A stretch of 10,413 nucleotides of DNA, taken from contig JAFDAT010000090.1 in assembly GCA_019313725.1 (NCBI GenBank), positions 1-10,413 on the forward strand, read 5' to 3'. This document shows positions 6,895-10,413 of this stretch, piece after piece. Source of the DNA: Deltaproteobacteria bacterium. GTDB taxonomy: Bacteria; Desulfobacterota; Desulfobacteria; Desulfobacterales; B30-G6. Position 1 is the first letter of the stretch, and each line of letters begins with the position of its first letter. A program made the position numbers and the translations under genes. Under the pieces are notes generated by a model. The model made no database searches, was not told the origin of the DNA, and saw only the letters and a list, made by a program, of their open reading frames with translations.

Positions 6895-8580
6895 TTATAC
6901 GAGCAGCATCTCGGTAATCGGTGCTCCCGCCGGGACCATGGGGTAGACGCCTTCCTCCGGCTCCACAGCGAAGTCCATGATGACCGGCCCGGGCGTTGCA
7001 AGACCTTCGGACAACACCTGTTCGACCTCTGTCGGTTTTTTCGCTCTTAAACCTACGGCACCGTAGGCCTCGGCCAGTTTTACAAAATCGGGGGCGCAGT
7101 CCATACATGTGGCCGCATAGCGCTTGCCGTAAAAAAGTTCCTGCCACTGTCTCACCATACCGAGGAAACCATTGTTGAGGATGACAATTTTAACCGGCAG
7201 CTTGTATTGCACGGCGGTGGCCATCTCCTGGATATTCATCTGAATGCTTCCGTCCCCCGCGATATCCACGACGGTTCTGTCTGGCTTGGCTATCTGCGCG
7301 CCGATGGCTGCAGGCAGTCCGAAGCCCATGCACCCGAGACCTCCGGAAGTGATAAAGTTGTTGGGCCGGTCGAAGTGATAGTACTGGGCGGCCCACATCT
7401 GGTTCTGGCCGACTTCGGTGGTGACGATAGCTTCTCCCTTGGTCAGCTCGAAGAGTTTTTCGACAACGAATTGCGGTTTTATGATGTCCTTCTGGTCATA
7501 GGCCAGGGGGTTGGTTTTTTTCCACTCGTCTATCTGGTCAAGCCACTCCTTTTTGCGATTCAGCAGCGTATCCGAATCCTGATCGGCCACCAGCTCGTTA
7601 AGGCTGGCGAGTGATTGTTTACAGTCGCCGACGATGGGTATGTTTACGGCGATGTTCTTGCGGATGGACGTGGGGTCGATGTCGATATGGACAATCTCCG
7701 CCTGCTCGGCAAAGGCGTCTGTTTTCCCGGTGACACGGTCATCGAAGCGTACCCCGATACCAATCATCAGATCGCAGAAACTGGCGGACATGTTGGCCCT
7801 GTAGGTGCCGTGCATCCCGATCATGCCCAGCCACAAGGGGTCGGAGCCGGGGAAACCACCGAGTCCCATCAGGGACGCGGTGACCGGTATGTGGGTTTTA
7901 CGGGCGAACGCCGTCAACACTTCCGATGCACCGGACAGGATGATGCCCCCACCGGCGAATATGACCGGTTTTCGGGCTTCCTTTACCAGCTTGGCGACCT
8001 TTTTCAGCTGTTTCATGTTGGGGCTGTAGGTCGGGTTGTAGGATTTCATGTGCACCTGGGTAACGGGCTTATATTTCGTTTTGGCGCTGACCAGGTTTTT
8101 GGGGATGTCCACCAGCACCGGGCCGGGCCTGCCGGTTCTGGCCAGGTAAAAGGCCTCCCGGATAACCTTGCCGATATCGGCCACGTCGTTTATCAGGTAG
8201 TTGTGCTTGGTGCACGGTCGGGTGATGCCGACAATGTCCACCTCCTGGAAAGCGTCGTTGCCGATGAGCTGGGTGGGTACCTGGCCGGTGATCACCACCA
8301 GGGGGATGGAATCCGAGTGGGCCGAGGCTATCCCCGTCACCGTGTTGGTGGCGCCGGGACCCGACGTCACCAGGCATACACCGACCTTGCCGCTGGCCCT
8401 GGCGTAACCGTCGGCCGCGTGGACCGCACCCTGCTCATGTCTTACGAGGATATGCTCAATATCGGTTTTGACGAGTTCGTCATACACTTCAATGACAGCA
8501 CCTCCCGGAAACCCGAAGATCACGTCCACCGCTTCATCCACCAATGCCTGCATCAAAATCTGACCGCCTGTCATTTCCAT
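6895..8580 (-). CDS. ilvB: Acetolactate synthase large (catalytic) subunit
   Basis: IlvB is the thiamine-diphosphate enzyme that joins two pyruvates, or pyruvate and 2-oxobutyrate, to start valine/leucine and isoleucine synthesis. From the chosen ATG it has 561 residues. The N-terminal PYR domain shows GFPGGAVIEVYDEL (23-36) and the catalytic glutamate E49 in RHEQGAVHAADGYAR. The central domain follows (about 190-330). The C-terminal PP domain carries the ThDP motif GDGS (442-445) with NN at 469-470. The frame can also open at a GTG at 8610. The ATG at 8580 is preferred because GAAGAGG lies 8 bases before it and MEMTGGQILMQAL is the normal start of the family. It is the first structural gene after the attenuator, about 190 bases downstream of that terminator, and is expected to be controlled by it. 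Confidence 0.95.
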   Translation of the reverse strand: MEMTGGQILMQALVDEAVDVIFGFPGGAVIEVYDELVKTDIEHILVRHEQGAVHAADGYARASGKVGVCLVTSGPGATNTVTGIASAHSDSIPLVVITGQVPTQLIGNDAFQEVDIVGITRPCTKHNYLINDVADIGKVIREAFYLARTGRPGPVLVDIPKNLVSAKTKYKPVTQVHMKSYNPTYSPNMKQLKKVAKLVKEARKPVIFAGGGIILSGASEVLTAFARKTHIPVTASLMGLGGFPGSDPLWLGMIGMHGTYRANMSASFCDLMIGIGVRFDDRVTGKTDAFAEQAEIVHIDIDPTSIRKNIAVNIPIVGDCKQSLASLNELVADQDSDTLLNRKKEWLDQIDEWKKTNPLAYDQKDIIKPQFVVEKLFELTKGEAIVTTEVGQNQMWAAQYYHFDRPNNFITSGGLGCMGFGLPAAIGAQIAKPDRTVVDIAGDGSIQMNIQEMATAVQYKLPVKIVILNNGFLGMVRQWQELFYGKRYAATCMDCAPDFVKLAEAYGAVGLRAKKPTEVEQVLSEGLATPGPVIMDFAVEPEEGVYPMVPAGAPITEMLLV

Positions 8581-8769
8581 ACTTAAAACCTCTTCGTCTT
8601 TCACCGCCACGAACCATAGCGATGCAGATTCATAATGATCTGTTGCTTTGAAAAAATGTGGAACCCTCTATACCATTTAGATCTCAATCTGAATAAATTT
8701 ATGACAACCGCTATAAGTGCACCGTTTATCCAGGCAACGCTCGATTCAGAGCCGTCTGACCCGTTGGGT

Positions 8770-8815
8770 AAAAAAAAATCCGTTACCGGCTTTTCAGGGC
8801 TGGTAACGGATTTTT
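8770..8815 (-). terminator. Attenuator terminator (segments 3:4) before ilvB
   Basis: Read leftward, AAAAATCCGTTACC (8815-8802) and GGTAACGGATTTTT (8787-8774) are perfect complements. Three more inner pairs (one G-U) extend the stem to 17 bp around an 8-base loop. The 3' side runs into nine consecutive T residues (8778-8770), a strong intrinsic terminator. It lies downstream of the leader peptide and about 190 bases before ilvB, so it can act only as a conditional stop for the operon. The + strand copy is also followed by five T residues, so it could terminate rightward transcripts too. Confidence 0.9.
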
Positions 8816-8855
8816 GCTTGATTGCTGCTGCGATATTAAGCCATTAACCACCCTG
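8795..8855 (-). promoter_or_regulatory. Antiterminator (segments 2:3) of the ilv attenuator
   Basis: Segment 2 (8855-8841, CAGGGTGGTTAATGG) pairs with segment 3 (8809-8795, CCGTTACCAGCCCTG): CAGGG with CCCTG, TGGT with ACCA, AA with TT, and TGG with CCG through one G-U. That makes 14 pairs with two single-base bulges and a 31-base loop. Segment 3 is the 5' arm of the terminator, so the two structures exclude each other. Segment 2 also pairs with segment 1 (8919-8905) through CATTAACC/GGTTAATG plus ATCCT/AGGGT, 13 pairs with a 2-base bulge, which makes a protector hairpin. The pairings are seen in the sequence; the switching is inferred from known trp and ilv attenuators. Confidence 0.8.
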
Positions 8856-8933
8856 TCCCTCGACGCGGCCAAGTAGACCGACGACGAGGATAATAATTCT
8901 GATAAGGATGAGGTTAATGCGCCTGTTTTTCAT
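8844..8933 (-). CDS. ilv operon leader peptide
   Basis: This 29-codon ORF ends in TAA at 8846-8844. Residues 6-18 read INLILIRIIILVV and GLL follows, so 14 of 29 residues are Ile (6), Leu (5) or Val (3). The Leu codons are CUC, CUU, CUC, CUA and CUU, with no CUG, although CUG is frequent in the operon genes. All Val codons are GUC. Such a peptide has no likely function after synthesis. Its translation should sense charged tRNA for all three branched-chain amino acids, as E. coli ilvL and ivbL do. The stop codon lies inside RNA segment 2 and codons 6-10 make up segment 1, the geometry needed for attenuation. No strong Shine-Dalgarno precedes the ATG, which is the weakest point; the start ATGAAAAAC is otherwise favourable. 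Confidence 0.85.
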   Translation of the reverse strand: MKNRRINLILIRIIILVVGLLGRVEGQGG

Positions 8934-8974
8934 AATTTCATTAATATTTATTAATAAATTTAAGGTTGTCCGGC

Positions 8975-9003
8975 TCTATGCCAGGAATAATGACGATTGT
9001 CAA
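8975..9003 (-). promoter_or_regulatory. Sigma-70-type promoter of the ilv operon
   Basis: A consensus -35 TTGACA (9003-8998) is followed after exactly 17 bases by CATAGA (8980-8975). A TG one base upstream of the -10 makes it an extended -10 element. The -10 itself is only a partial match. AT-rich DNA (GATTTAAATTAAG) just upstream could act as an UP element. Transcription would begin near 8968, about 35 bases before the leader peptide ATG. It lies directly behind the topA hairpin, as expected for a new transcription unit. Confidence 0.7.
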
Positions 9004-9008
9004 GCCTT

Positions 9009-9056
9009 AATTTAAATCCACCCTGCGCTGTAGACAGCGCGGGATGAATTTAAATT
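9009..9056 (-). terminator. Inverted repeat over the topA stop codon
   Basis: Two 22-base arms, 9009-9030 and 9035-9056, form a long hairpin with a 4-base loop. The arms match except at three positions. Read leftward, two of these are G-U pairs and one is an A-C mismatch. The GC-rich top is GCGCTG/CAGCGC and the base is AATTTAAAT/ATTTAAATT. The topA TAA (9052-9050) is inside the arm. Leftward it ends in ATTTAAATTAAGG without a clean T run, so it is an imperfect terminator for topA, possibly with a role in mRNA 3'-end stability. Confidence 0.55.
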
Positions 9057-10413
9057 TGTTCTTTGCGGTACCCGCACTCCTTTTGCCTGCAGGCATAAAA
9101 GGTGCCGTCCCGTTTGGTCGTTTTTTCAATTAGAAACGGCGCACCGCACAGCGGACATTTTTCATCGACGGGCTTATCCCAGGTGGCAAAGGAGCATTCC
9201 GGAAAAAGGTTACAGCCGTAAAATATTTTTCCCCGCTTGGATTGTTTTTCGATCAGTTTGCCGCTGCAACCCGGTTCGGGGCAGGCCACTCCGGTGTCCT
9301 TGCCCGGAGCAACAGCATTTACGGAGTAGGTGTTTTTACACTCGGGATACCCGCTGCAGGCCATGAACTTGCCGTAACGGCCTTGTTTGATGACCATCGG
9401 CTGACCGCACTTCTCACAGGTTTTATCCGATACTTCATCCTCGGGGATTTCAACCGGCTGTATCTTTCCTTTTTCATCCCGGATGTAGTCCCTGGAATAG
9501 CGGCACTCCGGATACCCGCTGCAGGCCAGAAAATGGCCGTTTTTCCCTACTTTGAGGTAGAGCTCTTTGCTGCAGTCGGGACAGTCAAGGCCCGTGGGCA
9601 GCCCGTCCCTTTTCAAGCTGGGCATCTTTTCCTTAGCTTTTTTGAGGTCCTCCTGGAGCTGGTCATAGTACTGTTTGAGTATGTCCTTGGCGTTCAATTC
9701 GGCGGATTCGATCTGATCCAGATAGTCTTCCATCCTGGCGGTAAAATCGACATTGAACAGATCTGAAAAACTGCCCACCAACAGTTCGTTGACCAGGAAA
9801 CCCAATTCGCTGGGCCGGAAATATCGTTTAACAAGATCCACATAACCCTTCTGGCGGATCGTGGATAAAATAGCCGTATAGGTGCTGGGACGTCCGATGC
9901 CGTTTTCTTCGAGTTCCTTAACCAGTGAAGCCTCGGAGAAACGGGGCGGCGGTTTGGTGAAGTGCTGCCTGGGATCCAGTTTGTGCAATTGCAGCAGGGC
10001 GCCCTCGGAAAGTTCCGGGAGCCGACCTTTTTTCTGGTCATTTTCCTTTTCCCGCTGATCGGCTACGGAAAGGTAGAGCACCATGAAACCGGGGAACTTG
10101 ACGGAAGACCCCGTGGCCGTAAGAAGGTAGGGCCCGGCCGCCACGGAAATCGTATTCTGGTCGATGAGGGCCTGTGTCATCTGGGAGGCGACGAACCGGT
10201 TCCAGATGAGGCGGTAGAGGGCTAACTGGTTCTCGGACAAAAATGGTGCGACCTTTTCCGGTGTGAGTTCAACAGAGGTCGGCCGGATGGCTTCATGGGC
10301 ATCCTGTGCCTTTTTGCGGTTTTTGAAAGAACGGGGTTTGTCGAGGCAGTACTCAGGTCCGAAGCGCTGCCGTATCAGCTGGAGGGCTTCCTGGGCAGCC
10401 TCCACGGATATCC
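9050..10413 (-). CDS. topA: DNA topoisomerase I, C-terminal part
   Basis: TopA relaxes negative supercoils by transient cleavage of one strand. The frame runs off the right edge, with in-frame codons continuing to 10413; the GTG at 10405 is internal. The 453 residues present begin just after the active-site tyrosine region, which is off the window. AQDAHEAIRPTSVELTP is the conserved family block. GIGRPSTYTAILSTIRQKGYV is near residues 169-189 counted from 10405. Four C-terminal zinc-finger modules follow: C275/C278/C295/C301, C330/C333/C350/C356, C375/C380/C398/C404 and C417/C420/C439/C444. All sixteen cysteines are intact. E. coli TopA has three four-cysteine modules, so four is on the full side. 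The gene ends IQ-proximal in KEQI and its stop lies inside an inverted repeat. Confidence 0.95.
   Translation of the reverse strand, partial: ISVEAAQEALQLIRQRFGPEYCLDKPRSFKNRKKAQDAHEAIRPTSVELTPEKVAPFLSENQLALYRLIWNRFVASQMTQALIDQNTISVAAGPYLLTATGSSVKFPGFMVLYLSVADQREKENDQKKGRLPELSEGALLQLHKLDPRQHFTKPPPRFSEASLVKELEENGIGRPSTYTAILSTIRQKGYVDLVKRYFRPSELGFLVNELLVGSFSDLFNVDFTARMEDYLDQIESAELNAKDILKQYYDQLQEDLKKAKEKMPSLKRDGLPTGLDCPDCSKELYLKVGKNGHFLACSGYPECRYSRDYIRDEKGKIQPVEIPEDEVSDKTCEKCGQPMVIKQGRYGKFMACSGYPECKNTYSVNAVAPGKDTGVACPEPGCSGKLIEKQSKRGKIFYGCNLFPECSFATWDKPVDEKCPLCGAPFLIEKTTKRDGTFYACRQKECGYRKEQI
9340..9528. repeat. Direct repeat in topA zinc-finger modules 1 and 2
   Basis: A 24-base unit at 9340-9363 recurs at 9505-9528 with one mismatch; the last 19 bases are identical. 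Both encode the ACSGYPEC end of a zinc finger. The near-identity at DNA level, including third positions, suggests a recent module duplication or gene conversion inside topA. Confidence 0.7.

Noticed and set aside
8581..8610. GTG start for ilvB ten codons upstream
   Set aside because: The ATG at 8580 has a well-spaced GAAGAGG and gives the usual family start; the extra residues are not typical.
8635..8847. A 70-codon + strand ORF opposite the ilvB leader region
   Set aside because: It spans the terminator hairpin, has no recognisable domain, and is explained as the complement of the attenuator.
8841..8856. AGGGTGGTTAATGG resembles the T-box motif AGGGTGGNACCGCG
   Set aside because: The ACCGCG half is absent, there is no room for Stem I with a specifier, and the leader peptide plus segment pairing explains the bases better.

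Overview
The window is a bacterial chromosomal segment with housekeeping genes on both strands. Nothing marks it as phage, plasmid, insertion sequence or CRISPR DNA. The protein set (class 1B-type dihydroorotate dehydrogenase, citramalate synthase next to 2-isopropylmalate synthase, a GYGVQGPGQ-type ketol-acid reductoisomerase, a four-zinc-finger topoisomerase I, a DUF2147 protein) would suit a Desulfobacterota (deltaproteobacterial) anaerobe. That placement is my inference from protein flavour, not a proven assignment.

Layout. On the + strand from the left edge lie the 3' end of pyrD (1-336), a secreted DUF2147 protein (418-858) and a decayed chalcone-isomerase-like fragment (about 917-1327). 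Everything else is on the - strand and reads right to left: the 3' part of topA (10413-9050), then a regulatory region (about 9056-8770), then a six-gene operon ilvB (8580-6895), ilvN (6750-6262), ilvC (6169-5120), cimA (5084-3471), leuA (3444-1903) and a flavin-reductase-like gene (1882-1409). A hairpin followed by five T residues at 904-881 on the - strand is the best candidate for the operon terminator. It lies beyond the decayed + strand fragment.

How the genes work together. IlvB and IlvN make acetolactate or acetohydroxybutyrate, and IlvC converts these to the dihydroxy acids for valine, leucine and isoleucine. CimA makes citramalate from pyruvate and acetyl-CoA, which gives 2-oxobutyrate for isoleucine without threonine. 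LeuA commits 2-oxoisovalerate to leucine. The operon therefore holds the entry steps of all three branched-chain pathways. The dehydratase, transaminase and leuBCD genes are not in the window.

Main discovery. The stretch between topA and ilvB reads as a complete translation-coupled transcription attenuator. It has a TTGACA-17-CATAGA promoter with an extended -10 TG, then an unannotated 29-codon leader peptide in which 14 residues are Ile, Leu or Val (13 of the 16 at positions 6-21). Four RNA segments follow the classic logic: 1:2 protector, 2:3 antiterminator, 3:4 terminator with a U9 tract. The stop codon of the leader peptide sits inside segment 2. The leader carries runs of all three amino acids, which matches an operon serving all three pathways.
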